Source: Paenibacillus sp. JJ-223
GTDB lineage: Bacteria; Bacillota; Bacilli; Paenibacillales; Paenibacillaceae
Length of the DNA stretch: 64,000 nucleotides
Reading direction: 5' to 3'
Assembly (NCBI RefSeq): GCF_927798175.1
Contig: NZ_CAKMMP010000003.1
Span: 186,001-250,000, forward strand
Made by a program: the position numbers and the translations under genes. Shown here in pieces: positions 45,269-53,177 of this stretch (its first letter is position 1; every line of letters starts with the position of its first letter). The notes under the pieces were generated by a model. The model did not search any database. It was not told the DNA's origin and was given only the letters and a program-made list of their open reading frames with translations.

Positions 45269-45368
45269 CTAATTCCGGGAGAAAAATTGATAGAACTCCG
45301 GTAAGCAAACTCTGCATCATACATAGAAGACAGTTGTTGATTGATGTGAGATGAATATTTTCTAATTT

Positions 45369-45444
45369 TCCCTGATAGCTCAGTTGGTAGAGCACTCGAC
45401 TGTTAATCGAGTTGTCACAGGTTCGAGTCCTGTTCGGGGAGCCA
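45369..45444 (+). tRNA. tRNA-Asn (GTT)
   Basis: 76 nt cloverleaf, acceptor TCCCTGA/TCGGGGA, anticodon GTT at 45402-45404, T loop GTTCGAGTC, CCA encoded. Confidence 0.95.
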
Positions 45445-45447
45445 TAA

Positions 45448-45519
45448 GGCCCGTTGGTCAAGGGGTTAAGACACCTCCCTTTCACGGAGGTAACAGGGGT
45501 TCGAATCCCCTACGGGTCA
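45448..45519 (+). tRNA. tRNA-Glu (TTC)
   Basis: 72 nt, acceptor GGCCCGT/ACGGGTC, anticodon TTC at 45481-45483, T arm GGGGTTCGAATCCCC. CCA is not encoded. Its 3' end is duplicated downstream at 45619. Confidence 0.95.
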
Positions 45520-45638
45520 TCGCAATTTTATTGCAGCATACGGGGTGAGAACCCCAAAGGTTCGTCGGAGGATCAGCTTCGCAAGTGAAGGCTTCGCAGT
45601 CTCGAACGAAGTGAGAGTATCCCCTACGGGTCATCGCA
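45505..45638 (+). repeat. Direct repeat of the tRNA-Glu 3' end
   Basis: ATCCCCTACGGGTCATCGCA occurs at 45505-45524 (end of tRNA-Glu) and again, exactly, at 45619-45638. The 94 bases between contain a G-rich stretch and the GAACGAAGTGAGAG word and no gene. This looks like an attachment-site-like duplication or a recombination scar in the tRNA cluster. Confidence 0.7.
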
Positions 45639-45660
45639 GTACTTTATGATTCACTAATAT

Positions 45661-45737
45661 GGCGGTGTAGCTCAGCTGGCTAGAGCGTACGGTTCATACC
45701 CGTGAGGTCGGGGGTTCGATCCCCTTCGCCGCTACCA
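45661..45737 (+). tRNA. tRNA-Met (CAT), elongator type
   Basis: 77 nt, acceptor GGCGGTG with 3' TCGCCGC, anticodon CAT at 45695-45697, CCA encoded. The 5' base pairs with 72, so it is not the initiator. It matches the usual Bacillota elongator tRNA-Met rather than the lysidine tRNA-Ile, though CAT alone cannot decide. Confidence 0.9.
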
Positions 45738-45742
45738 TATTT

Positions 45743-45818
<76 letters not shown>

Positions 45819-45822
45819 TGAT

Positions 45823-45903
45823 GCGCGTGTGGCGGAATTGGCAGACGCACTAGACTTAGGATCTAGCGTCTTTGACGTGGGGGTTCAAGTCCCTCCACGC
45901 GCA
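45823..45903 (+). tRNA. tRNA-Leu (TAG)
   Basis: 81 nt with a long variable arm (CGTCTTTGACG), acceptor GCGCGTG/CACGCGC, anticodon TAG at 45857-45859. CCA not encoded. Last gene of the cluster. Confidence 0.95.
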
Positions 45904-45918
45904 TATTTATCGTTTGTT

Positions 45919-45955
45919 AAACCCTTGGGAGCAATCCCAAGGGTTTTTCTCTTTT
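45919..45955 (+). terminator. Intrinsic terminator of the tRNA cluster
   Basis: AAACCCTTGGGA, loop GCAA, TCCCAAGGGTTT followed by TTCTCTTTT. Confidence 0.85.
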
Positions 45956-46071
45956 ACGGAAAGTCTACGTCAACTTTAAGCAACATGTTCCTGTTCCGAA
46001 TGATCGGACCCCTGCATTTATGACTCCAATAAATATTGGAAACGATCTACTGTTCGTACCATACCTTCGGT

Positions 46072-46079
46072 GATATAAT
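46072..46079 (+). promoter_or_regulatory. Probable -10 for the secreted protein gene
   Basis: GATATAAT preceded by T forms TGATATAAT, an extended -10 (TGnTATAAT). The -35 region is weak. Confidence 0.45.
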
Positions 46080-46124
46080 GTCATAGCTTTAGATTGAAAA
46101 TAAATTAGTAAAGGAGAGTTGGAG

Positions 46125-47267
46125 ATGATTCACCCCAAGTACAATGCCAGAACGGCTTACCTGGTAATACTGACCCTGGTATGTTTTGTTTTCAGCGCAT
46201 TGTTGCTGCATCCAGTTAAAGCAGCTGCAAAAGGAGAGCAAATTTCTGCGGAACAGCTCAAGAGCATGAGTCGCCTGTCGTTCACGGTCCGCGACGCCAA
46301 TCAGACCCCTTATACGGTGTATATCTTCGCTGACGATGAGCAGAAGAGCACATTGACCGAACCGAACAATTGGACCAACAATAAGAAGGGCGATGCTAGT
46401 TATTCAGGTACATATCGCGCAGCACTGTTGAAAAAGGGAGCAAAGTACGGAGTCGTTCAAGCAGCCAAACTGGATTTGAGTACAATCATTTTACCGCAAA
46501 CCTGGAATTTCGTCGTGAAAAGCAAAGAGTCCGGAACTCCCGATATGCTGATCATTTCAGATTGGGGAACGTCCAACTTCAATGAAGTAAAAACGTATAT
46601 TGTTCGCTCAGGCGAACTGCGCCGCGTGAACTTCGTAGACAACAATGGCAAAAAAATCGGTGATCGCTATTCGGCCATCCGAGGCGATGGTATACGTACT
46701 CTGTCTGGGGCCAGAGTGCAGTTCAAAAATTATAACAACCTGCAATTCGTTTACGGCGTGGATACGTTCAAATTAAATGCAAGCAAATTGGAGCTGCGAC
46801 TGGAAGATACGCGGAATACCCGTACGAAAGCTTGGCCGAATTCAGGCACTGGAGATCGTGCTTATTTGAAAAGTCTTAAGGATGCGGCCGTAAAAGGCGT
46901 ATTGCCTGGCCGCGCCGATATCAAGCTTGGAATGTCCATCCAATCCGCTCAAAAAAAGCTGGGCAAACCGAAGTCCAAATCAAATGGGGAATGGGGAGCA
47001 ATCTACTATTACACCCAATTCGGCCTGGGTTTGGATGGTTATATGCATGAGCTTAACAATAAATCCCGCATTGCCATGTTCGAGTTGAGCAACGAAAAAC
47101 GATACCTCTCCCCGCTGAATGTCAAGCAATGGATGGGAAAACCTTCGTCTGAATATTACAATGAAGCCGCTGGAGGCTATGAGATGGTATACAACGTAGG
47201 GAAGCATACGATCGTTTTCAATTATGAAGAAGAACATGATCTGATTGATTTCACGAATATTTATTAG
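46125..47267 (+). CDS. Secreted protein with a C-terminal DUF4309-like domain
   Basis: 380 residues. Signal peptide (~residues 10-32, ending VKAAAK). The middle is beta-rich and unrecognised. The C-terminal ~110 residues (PGRADIKLGMSIQSAQKKLG, GAIYYYTQFGLGLDGYMHEL, QWMGKPSSEYYNEAAGGYEM) resemble the YjgB/DUF4309 fold of Bacillus secreted proteins. Function unknown. ATG at 46125 follows AAGGAG; a TTG at 46119 overlaps. Its terminator at 47298 holds repeat copy D. Confidence 0.8.
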   Translation: MIHPKYNARTAYLVILTLVCFVFSALLLHPVKAAAKGEQISAEQLKSMSRLSFTVRDANQTPYTVYIFADDEQKSTLTEPNNWTNNKKGDASYSGTYRAALLKKGAKYGVVQAAKLDLSTIILPQTWNFVVKSKESGTPDMLIISDWGTSNFNEVKTYIVRSGELRRVNFVDNNGKKIGDRYSAIRGDGIRTLSGARVQFKNYNNLQFVYGVDTFKLNASKLELRLEDTRNTRTKAWPNSGTGDRAYLKSLKDAAVKGVLPGRADIKLGMSIQSAQKKLGKPKSKSNGEWGAIYYYTQFGLGLDGYMHELNNKSRIAMFELSNEKRYLSPLNVKQWMGKPSSEYYNEAAGGYEMVYNVGKHTIVFNYEEEHDLIDFTNIY

Positions 47268-47297
47268 TTTCAGTGTAGACAAAAATAGAGTGTATTG

Positions 47298-47548
47298 AAA
47301 AAAAGCCGCTAAACATATAAACCGCAAAAAATAAACACACGTTAACGGAGAGGTAGTACCAATCTGGGGAAGCAAAGCGTTCGCCTAAAAGTTTTCTGAA
47401 AGAAAACTGCATCGGAAGCATAGGCTTATCCCCGGATTTTCCCTTAGAAAGGGGAATCAAAAAAATCCGGGGATAAGAGCGATCGAAAGATGGTACTGCA
47501 CTCGCAATGCCTTGTGTGATTGATTCATGCGGTATAGCGGCTTTTTTT
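47298..47548. terminator. Intrinsic terminator split by repeat copy D
   Basis: AAAAAAAGCCGCTA (47298-47311) and TAGCGGCTTTTTTT (47535-47548) are perfect 14-bp inverted arms ending in a T tract on each strand: a classic bidirectional terminator between the secreted-protein gene and the convergent EamA gene. The loop is replaced by the ~223-base repeat. Confidence 0.75.
47312..47534 (+). repeat. Palindromic repeat element, full copy D
   Basis: Inner ends ATAAACCGCA and TGCGGTAT are nearly complementary. The core carries GTTAACGGAGAGGTAGTACC paired with the GGTACTGC region, the hairpin AGTTTTCTGAAAGAAAACT, and a long stem TTATCCCCGGATTT ... AAATCCGGGGATAA with a CCCTTAGAAAGGGG inner loop. It aligns over its whole length with copy A. 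No ORF. Confidence 0.85.
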
Positions 47549-47576
47549 GGTGGGTCATTTTTGGGCGGGCGCAATT

Positions 47577-48527
47577 CTAAGTTGAGGTTACGCGTTGTAC
47601 ACGATTGACCATATAAATTCCGACCGACACGAACAGCAGGGCAATCAGGTTTTTCAGTTCGAAAATGGTTTCCCCCAGAAATAACGCCGATAACAATGCG
47701 CCGAAAACAGGAATAAGAAAGTTAAAAACGGAGATTCTGCCCACCTTGTTGTATTTCAGAAGCAAATTCCACAAACCAAACGCAGCTGAGGACAGCACAA
47801 CCAAATACAGCAGGTTGCCAGTAGACCCCGGCGTAAAGTGCGTCACGCTGCCCCCAAGCAAAAAACCTAGCAGGGCAAGTGCCAATCCGCCGACGAACAG
47901 GCTGAACCCCGTTACAATCAACACATCGATGGAGCCTGTCAAATGTTTGGCATAAATGGCCGTAATGGAAAAAATGAGTGCTGCGATAATAATGAACCCT
48001 TCCCCTGTAAATGAGACGGAGAACGTCAGCAGGTCTGAGTGAAAATTGACGATGATTACGCCGATAAATCCGAGTAAACAACCGATGACTTTATTTTTGC
48101 TGAGCTTATCGTTTTGATATAGGAAATGGGCCAGAACAACGCTGAAAAAGGTCGCGGTTGCATTCATGATCGAGCCTTTGACACCGGTCGTGTTTGAAAC
48201 GCCTATATAGAAAAACATATATTGCAAGCCTGTTTGCAATACGCCAAGCATGGCGAGGCTTGTCCATTGACGCCCGGACAATTCGAATTTCCGTTTTCGA
48301 AAGACACGAAATAGAATCAGGAGCAGCAGCCCTGCCAATATGAACCGATACCCGGCAAAAACGAATTTGGACGCAATGTCTTCCGGGGCGATTTCAAAAG
48401 CGATATACCCTAGTTTAATGGACGGGAAAGCACTTCCCCACAGCAGGCAGCATAGGCTGGCAACTACGGTTACAAATAAAGGTTTACTAAATGGGTGTTT
48501 TTTTTCGATTGCCGATTCTCCGTGCAC
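47577..48527 (-). CDS. EamA/DMT-superfamily transporter
   Basis: ~316 residues, ten membrane segments in two EamA repeats (LCCLLWGSAFPSIKLGY; GFIIIAALIFSITAIYAKHL). Start uncertain: GAGGAGAAGA lies before TTG (48533) and GTG (48527); spacing favours the GTG. Substrate unknown. It converges on the split terminator at 47298-47548. Confidence 0.87.
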   Translation of the reverse strand: MHGESAIEKKHPFSKPLFVTVVASLCCLLWGSAFPSIKLGYIAFEIAPEDIASKFVFAGYRFILAGLLLLILFRVFRKRKFELSGRQWTSLAMLGVLQTGLQYMFFYIGVSNTTGVKGSIMNATATFFSVVLAHFLYQNDKLSKNKVIGCLLGFIGVIIVNFHSDLLTFSVSFTGEGFIIIAALIFSITAIYAKHLTGSIDVLIVTGFSLFVGGLALALLGFLLGGSVTHFTPGSTGNLLYLVVLSSAAFGLWNLLLKYNKVGRISVFNFLIPVFGALLSALFLGETIFELKNLIALLFVSVGIYMVNRVQRVTST

Positions 48528-48765
48528 GTTCAATCTTCTCCTCGCACATTGTATATGTATATGTTCGAATAACACATCCTTCTGACCATATCACAAATGG
48601 CCACCGCTTGTAATCAAAAATGATAAAATCATGTTCTTTGTCCGACATAGGCAGAGTTTGAGGTTCCGGTTCATCCACCAGGAAAACGTTCAACGGGGCG
48701 ATGGCCTGGCCATCAACATTTAAAGGTTGACATTCCTTCGTTTGTTCATGTAAACTCTTTAACAA
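48487..48765 (-). CDS. Possible small protein overlapping the EamA start
   Basis: A 92-codon frame whose composition reads like a protein (VFLVDEPEPQTLPMSDKEHD, FIIFDYKRWPFVIWSEGCVI) and whose end overlaps the start of the EamA gene by about 40 bases, which would suit translational coupling. Against it: no ribosome site near the TTG or any inner start, overlap with the trpS promoter on the other strand, and no recognised family. Confidence 0.28.
   Translation of the reverse strand: MLKSLHEQTKECQPLNVDGQAIAPLNVFLVDEPEPQTLPMSDKEHDFIIFDYKRWPFVIWSEGCVIRTYTYTMCEEKIERARRIGNRKKTPI
48727..48756 (+). promoter_or_regulatory. Promoter of the trpS T-box transcript
   Basis: TTGACA (48727-48732), 18-base spacer, TAAACT (48751-48756). 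Confidence 0.65.
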
Positions 48766-48778
48766 TTAACCAACAATG

Positions 48779-49052
48779 ATATTTAGGCGATGAATGGAAA
48801 GAGTAGTTGTGCGAATTCGTCCAAGCGAGCCGGCGATTGGTGAGAGGTCCGGCACGAGGCAGCGCAATGAATGGGTCCATTCGCTTCAATCCGAACTTCG
48901 TACTGCGAACAGTAGGCGTTGACGGCATCCCACCGTTATTCCAGGGAGCCCTGTTAGTCGTTTTGACAGGTTAGAGTGCGGCCTTTGGCCGAATTCGGGT
49001 GGTATCGCGGAGCCAAACACTTCGTCCCTTTACGGGATGAAGTGTTTTTTTG
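48779..49052 (+). promoter_or_regulatory. T-box riboswitch, tryptophan-type
   Basis: Leader of ~275 nt ahead of trpS. Landmarks in order: stem I base with AAAGAGTAG, distal-loop text AGCGAGCCGGCGATTGGTGAG, a loop with TGG at 48872-48874 as the probable Trp specifier, the conserved T-box GGGTGGTATCGCGG (48997-49010), and the terminator. Uncharged tRNA-Trp would pair with the specifier and T-box to block termination and allow trpS expression. Confidence 0.88.
49015..49052 (+). terminator. Regulated terminator of the trpS T-box
   Basis: AAACACTTCGTCCC and GGGATGAAGTGTTT pair (one wobble) with loop TTTAC and a T tract; competes with the antiterminator formed by the T-box sequence. Confidence 0.88.
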
Positions 49053-49100
49053 TTTTGGAAGCCTCGGAGATGAAGGACGCGTAAAAGAGGAGGAATAACA

Positions 49101-50087
49101 ATGAACAAACAAATTTTGTCAGGCATTAAGCCTAGCGGCGACTTGAATATTGGAGGTTATGGCGGAGCACTCAGTCAATTCGTCCAGTATCAACATGATT
49201 TTGAGTGTTTTTTCTTCGTTCCTGATTTGCATGCCATCACTGTGCCGCAGGATCCGCAACAATTGGCACGGCGGACCAGAGAAATCGCGGCGTTCTATAT
49301 TGCGGCCGGCATTGACCCGACGAAATCCGCCATTTTCCTGCAATCGCAGGTGCCCGCTCACACGGAGCTTGCCTGGTTGCTTGAAACCCAAGCAAGCTTT
49401 GGCGAATTGGGCAGAATGACCCAGTTCAAAGACAAATCGAACGGGAAAGAATCGGTAAGCTCGGCCTTGTTCACGTATCCGGTCCTTATGGCAGCCGATA
49501 TCCTGCTCTATCAAGCGACCCATGTACCTGTCGGCGAAGACCAGAAACAGCATCTGGAATTAACGCGCAATCTGGCGGAACGCTTCAATCATCGTTTCGG
49601 GGAGACGTTCGTTGTACCTGAACCGCTGATCCAGGACATTGGCAGTCGAATCATGGGATTAGATGATCCCACCAAGAAAATGAGCAAGAGCAATCCGAAC
49701 CTCAGCAGTTATGTGTTGATGCTCGATCCTCCTGACACGATCCGGAAGAAATTTGCCCGTGCAGTCACCGATTCCGAAAGCAGCGTGCGCTGTGACTGGG
49801 ACACCAAGCCTGCCGTCAGCAATCTGATCGAAATCTATTCGGTATTTGCCAACGAACCTGTGGAAATCATCGAGAAGAGATACGCCGGTGAGGGTTATGG
49901 TACATTCAAAAAGGATTTGGCAGAGGTCGTGGTTGACAAATTAGTACCCATTCAGGAAAAATTCAAGGAAATCGTAGATTCCCGGGAGTTGGACGATATT
50001 CTGAAGCGAGGTGCGCAAAAAGCATCCGAGAAAGCATATGACACCCTAAAACGCGCCAAACAGGCGATGGGTTTGGTCACATTTTAA
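49101..50087 (+). CDS. trpS: Tryptophanyl-tRNA synthetase
   Basis: 328 residues, class I synthetase. The HIGH-like motif is GDLNIGGYGGAL, the KMSKS motif is intact in TKKMSKSNPN, and the tryptophan-pocket segments PDLHAITVPQD and MAADILLYQ and the GEDQKQHLELTRNLAERFN block are present. It charges tRNA-Trp in the cytoplasm. GAGGAGG precedes the ATG, and the T-box leader controls it. The HIGH region has GGYGG where most bacterial enzymes have GNYIG, a mild oddity. Confidence 0.96.
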   Translation: MNKQILSGIKPSGDLNIGGYGGALSQFVQYQHDFECFFFVPDLHAITVPQDPQQLARRTREIAAFYIAAGIDPTKSAIFLQSQVPAHTELAWLLETQASFGELGRMTQFKDKSNGKESVSSALFTYPVLMAADILLYQATHVPVGEDQKQHLELTRNLAERFNHRFGETFVVPEPLIQDIGSRIMGLDDPTKKMSKSNPNLSSYVLMLDPPDTIRKKFARAVTDSESSVRCDWDTKPAVSNLIEIYSVFANEPVEIIEKRYAGEGYGTFKKDLAEVVVDKLVPIQEKFKEIVDSRELDDILKRGAQKASEKAYDTLKRAKQAMGLVTF

Positions 50088-50190
50088 ATGAAAGCCTGGA
50101 TTCGTGCTTTTGAAACATGAATAAAAGCAGCCTACGAATGGCAACATAAAAAAGTGGTATACTTCTATTTTCCAGAGGAGGTCTCCTTTT

Positions 50191-50319
50191 ATGGCACGCC
50201 AGAAAAGAAGGCAGGAAGCTGCTTGGAAGTCACGAAAGCAAGAACAGCATCCTCATGGCAAAATCAAATCGCTCAAAGAATTATCAAGCGAATATGACGA
50301 GAAGCATACTACGTTATAG
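50191..50319 (+). CDS. Small basic protein, 42 residues
   Basis: A short gene with an excellent ribosome site (AGAGGAGGTCTCC, 50174-50186) and an ATG at 50191. It encodes MARQKRRQEAAWKSRKQEQH, then a Lys/Ser-rich helix, stopping at 50319 just before a perfect terminator. Rich in Lys, Arg, Gln and Glu; no membrane segment. I do not recognise it. The gene, ribosome site and terminator form a self-contained unit after trpS. Confidence 0.7.
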   Translation: MARQKRRQEAAWKSRKQEQHPHGKIKSLKELSSEYDEKHTTL

Positions 50320-50323
50320 GTGG

Positions 50324-50354
50324 AAGACTGTCGGTATTTTACCGGCAGTCTTTT
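50324..50354. terminator. Bidirectional intrinsic terminator
   Basis: AAGACTGTCGGTA, loop TTT, TACCGGCAGTCTT with one wobble, then TTG. Lies between the small basic gene and the converging YeiH gene. Confidence 0.75.
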
Positions 50355-50379
50355 GCATTTTAGAAGCTTGCCAAATGGC

Positions 50380-51435
50380 TCAGGATCGACCTAGGCCTAA
50401 CATGTTCACCAATATATATCCCATAAATGCAAGCAGCACCGAACCGATAAAACCGGCGGCCAAAGCGTTTAAACCCATTCGTCGAAATGTACCTGTATCT
50501 ACATTGAGTCCCAGGCCAGCCATCGCCATCGCAATGAGCAAATAAGCCGCGAAAACGATCTGGTTTGCTGCCGCTGCAGGGATGATCTGCAATGTATTCA
50601 CCGCACTCATCGCAAGGAAACCAAAAATGAACCAAGGGATGGGAATAGATTTCCAACCTTTCTTATCCGGAACGCCCGTTTCTGCATGTTTGCAGCCTTC
50701 CTTGCGATGAGTCCAAAATCCGATCAGGAGCGCAACGGGCACCAGCATCGCTACACGGGTTAGTTTAACGATGACGGCCAGATCGACAGCCTCTTTGCCA
50801 ACAGGTTCGGCGGCTGCGATGACATGTGCGATTTCATGTAAAGTAGCTCCGGCGAAAATGCCGTACCCCGAAGGGGATAAATGGAGCATAGGATATAGCA
50901 GCGTATAGCCGAGTGTAAAAATAGTGCCCAGAATCGCAACGGCGGCAGCAGCGATAGCTGTTTCTTCGTCTTTGGCTTTCATTTGCGGGGAAATGGCAAC
51001 CACCGCCGCGGCTCCGCAAATGGCTGTTCCGCATGCCGTTAACAGTCCCAATCGTTTCTCTACTTTGAACAGTTTTGCAATGCCGTACACGGCACATATC
51101 GTTATCGTTATGTTCAGGATGGAGATCAGGGCGACCTTCGGTCCGGCGTGAACAATATCCCGCATATTCAGCCGCATGCCAAGCAAGATGATTCCGTAAC
51201 GCAGCAGTTTTTTTGCTGAAAATGAAATTCCGTTTGCGATACGTTGCGGTACTCCCATAACCATTCTCCAGAGCATGCCGAACAGGATGGCAAGCACGAG
51301 TTGTCCCATAATGCTAAGAAAAGGAAAGCCGGCTGCATATTTGGCGGCAAGCGCAAGACTCAAAGTAAGACCAATCCCCAGCGTAAACCCCCATTTATTC
51401 GTTTTTACTTGTTGCAAGGCAGAGGGTTGAATCAT
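50380..51435 (-). CDS. YeiH-family putative sulfate/sulfonate exporter (UPF0324)
   Basis: 351 residues with about ten membrane segments; landmarks are LLRYGIILLGMRLNMRDIVH, GTAICGAAAVVAISPQMKAK, FAGATLHEIAHVIAAAEP. The family is annotated as a sulfate exporter, but experimental support is thin. ATG at 51435 is preceded by GGATGTGAT at good spacing; the ATG at 51450 has no site. It is divergent from a LysR regulator, as in many genomes. Confidence 0.87.
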   Translation of the reverse strand: MIQPSALQQVKTNKWGFTLGIGLTLSLALAAKYAAGFPFLSIMGQLVLAILFGMLWRMVMGVPQRIANGISFSAKKLLRYGIILLGMRLNMRDIVHAGPKVALISILNITITICAVYGIAKLFKVEKRLGLLTACGTAICGAAAVVAISPQMKAKDEETAIAAAAVAILGTIFTLGYTLLYPMLHLSPSGYGIFAGATLHEIAHVIAAAEPVGKEAVDLAVIVKLTRVAMLVPVALLIGFWTHRKEGCKHAETGVPDKKGWKSIPIPWFIFGFLAMSAVNTLQIIPAAAANQIVFAAYLLIAMAMAGLGLNVDTGTFRRMGLNALAAGFIGSVLLAFMGYILVNMLGLGRS

Positions 51436-51472
51436 TGTTATCACATCCATTTTTAATTGTTCATTTTCATGT

Positions 51473-51490
51473 ATAACTATAATGAGTTAT
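51473..51490. promoter_or_regulatory. Palindrome, probable LysR operator
   Basis: ATAACT-ATAATG-AGTTAT lies in the divergent region between the YeiH gene and its LysR regulator and has the T-N11-A geometry used by LysR proteins. Confidence 0.55.
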
Positions 51491-51583
51491 GATTACAAAG
51501 AGAAATACGAGGTTGAAATGCTTATCATAACAAAACATAATGATTGATCGAAATGTATATGGATATTAAGTTGGAGGGAAATC

Positions 51584-52477
51584 ATGATTGTCGAAACGTT
51601 GAAAGTATACGTAACCGTGGTGGAGCAGCGCAATTTCTCTCGGGCCGCGGAAATATTGCATTTATCGCAGCCTGGCGTCAGTTTGCACATTCGCAATCTG
51701 GAAAAGGAATTTAATGCAAAGTTGCTGCATCGTTCACCGAAGTGGGTAAAGTTGACCGAAGCGGGCGAGCTGCTCTATGTTCGTGCCAAGGAAATGCTGA
51801 ATGTGTACGAGTCGGTAAAATTGGATATTGCTCGATTGCATGATGACGTAAGCGGAACGTTACAAATCGGAGCCAGTTTTACGATCGGTGAATACGTGCT
51901 GCCTCGTCTGTTTGCATCGTTTGCGAAGCAATACCCCGAAGTCGAAATGGGGGTGTTTATCGGAAATTCCGCTCAAGTTGTTGAGGCTATTCGGGATAAC
52001 AATATGGATATGGGCTTGATCGAAGAGGATATCGAGGCCCATGATCTGGCGGTGACACCTTTCATGAAGGACGAGTTGATTATCGTGGCGGCTGAAGGAC
52101 ACCCACTGACGCTGTCGGATGTGGTTGACGTAGAGCGATTACAGGATCAGGTATGGGTTCTTCGCGAGAGCGGTTCTGGAACAAGGGCTGCCAGCGATCG
52201 GTTCTTGGCTCAGACGGGTTTAAGGATTGAGCGTTCATATGTTTTTAACAGCAGCCAGGGCGTCAAAGAAGCCGTGTTCTCCGGATTAGGCATGGCCATG
52301 TTGTCTCGCTGGGTCGTAAAAAGGGAACTCACCGCCGGATTGTTGAAGGAAATATCCATTCCTGGAATCCGTCTCGAACGGAACTTTTCATTCGTTCGCC
52401 GCACGGGTCAAGTTCCTTCCAGAGCAAATGAAGTGTTTTCGGAAAGATTGCTTACATTGGACAACCATTTTATATAA
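51584..52477 (+). CDS. LysR-family regulator next to YeiH
   Basis: 297 residues. The helix-turn-helix is FSRAAEILHLSQPGVSLHIR, and the effector domain begins GTLQIGASFTIGEYVLP. The GASFTIGEYVLPRL start and GSGTRAASDRFL are typical of the CysL/YeiE branch, which controls YeiH-type or sulfur genes. TTGGAGGG precedes the ATG. Confidence 0.92.
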   Translation: MIVETLKVYVTVVEQRNFSRAAEILHLSQPGVSLHIRNLEKEFNAKLLHRSPKWVKLTEAGELLYVRAKEMLNVYESVKLDIARLHDDVSGTLQIGASFTIGEYVLPRLFASFAKQYPEVEMGVFIGNSAQVVEAIRDNNMDMGLIEEDIEAHDLAVTPFMKDELIIVAAEGHPLTLSDVVDVERLQDQVWVLRESGSGTRAASDRFLAQTGLRIERSYVFNSSQGVKEAVFSGLGMAMLSRWVVKRELTAGLLKEISIPGIRLERNFSFVRRTGQVPSRANEVFSERLLTLDNHFI

Positions 52478-52506
52478 TCAGATTGGCCTGAAGACTTCTA
52501 AACCTT

Positions 52507-52535
52507 TTGACGCCAGTTTGGTTCATAAGTATAAT
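52507..52535 (+). promoter_or_regulatory. Promoter of the barnase-like gene
   Basis: TTGACG (52507-52512), 17-base spacer, perfect TATAAT (52530-52535). Confidence 0.75.
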
Positions 52536-52584
52536 AAATTGTTATTGATTGCTAATCATACGAAAGTAAAAGGAGCAAACCGCA

Positions 52585-53022
52585 GTGGCTTTAAAAAAAT
52601 GGATATCCACCTTACTTATTATTCTATCTACATTATTGTTCGCAGGCTGTTCCCTCCAATCATTGCCCGATATCGGTTCATCGCAAGCAGGGGCGGCGCA
52701 GACGCAATTTGATGAAGTTGCCGAGTACATCAGCGAACATCATGAACTTCCGGATTATTATATTACCAAGAAAGAGGCCAGGGAGCTTGGATGGAAGCCA
52801 AGCGAGGGTAATTTGGACAAAGTTGCTCCCGGCAAAAGCATTGGCGGTGACGTATTTCAGAACCGGGAAGGGTTGCTGCCCAAAAAGAAAGGGCGGACCT
52901 GGTACGAGGCTGACATAAATTATTCAGGCGGCACGCGGGGAAGCGACCGGATTTTATACTCCAATGACGGACTGATCTATAAAACGACCGACCATTACCA
53001 AACATTTGAACAAATAAAATAA
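52585..53022 (+). CDS. Barnase-like ribonuclease as a lipoprotein
   Basis: 145 residues from a GTG behind AAAGGAG. Signal sequence with lipobox LFAGC (lipidated C22), then a full barnase domain. Residues matching barnase K27, R59, E73, R83, R87 and H102 are K62, R94, E108, R118, R122 and H137 (in ITKKEAR, NREG, YEADINY, RGSDR, TTDHYQTF), so it should be active. Barnase cleaves RNA after guanosine. The lipid anchor would hold it on the outer membrane face. No barstar-like inhibitor is present in the window, which is unusual. Confidence 0.92.
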   Translation: MALKKWISTLLIILSTLLFAGCSLQSLPDIGSSQAGAAQTQFDEVAEYISEHHELPDYYITKKEARELGWKPSEGNLDKVAPGKSIGGDVFQNREGLLPKKKGRTWYEADINYSGGTRGSDRILYSNDGLIYKTTDHYQTFEQIK

Positions 53023-53091
53023 ACGTGAAGATCAACCACTAGAATCATATCTGAAGGGAAAAACCAGATTTTTACCCATGAAAGCCAGGAG

Positions 53092-53114
53092 GCCGCTGCT
53101 AGCGGCTTTTTTTT
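53092..53114 (+). terminator. Intrinsic terminator after the ribonuclease
   Basis: GCCGCT, loop GCT, AGCGGC, then eight T. Confidence 0.85.
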
Positions 53115-53177
53115 GCGTACAAAAGGATTATAAACAAAAGGGGATGTGATAAAATTTATCATGAAAGGGAGGTATCG

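Noticed and set aside
49101..50087. trpS as an indolmycin-resistant second synthetase
   Set aside because: The pocket histidine in the HAIT motif is retained and the gene has an ordinary Trp T-box, so there is no sign of a resistance version.
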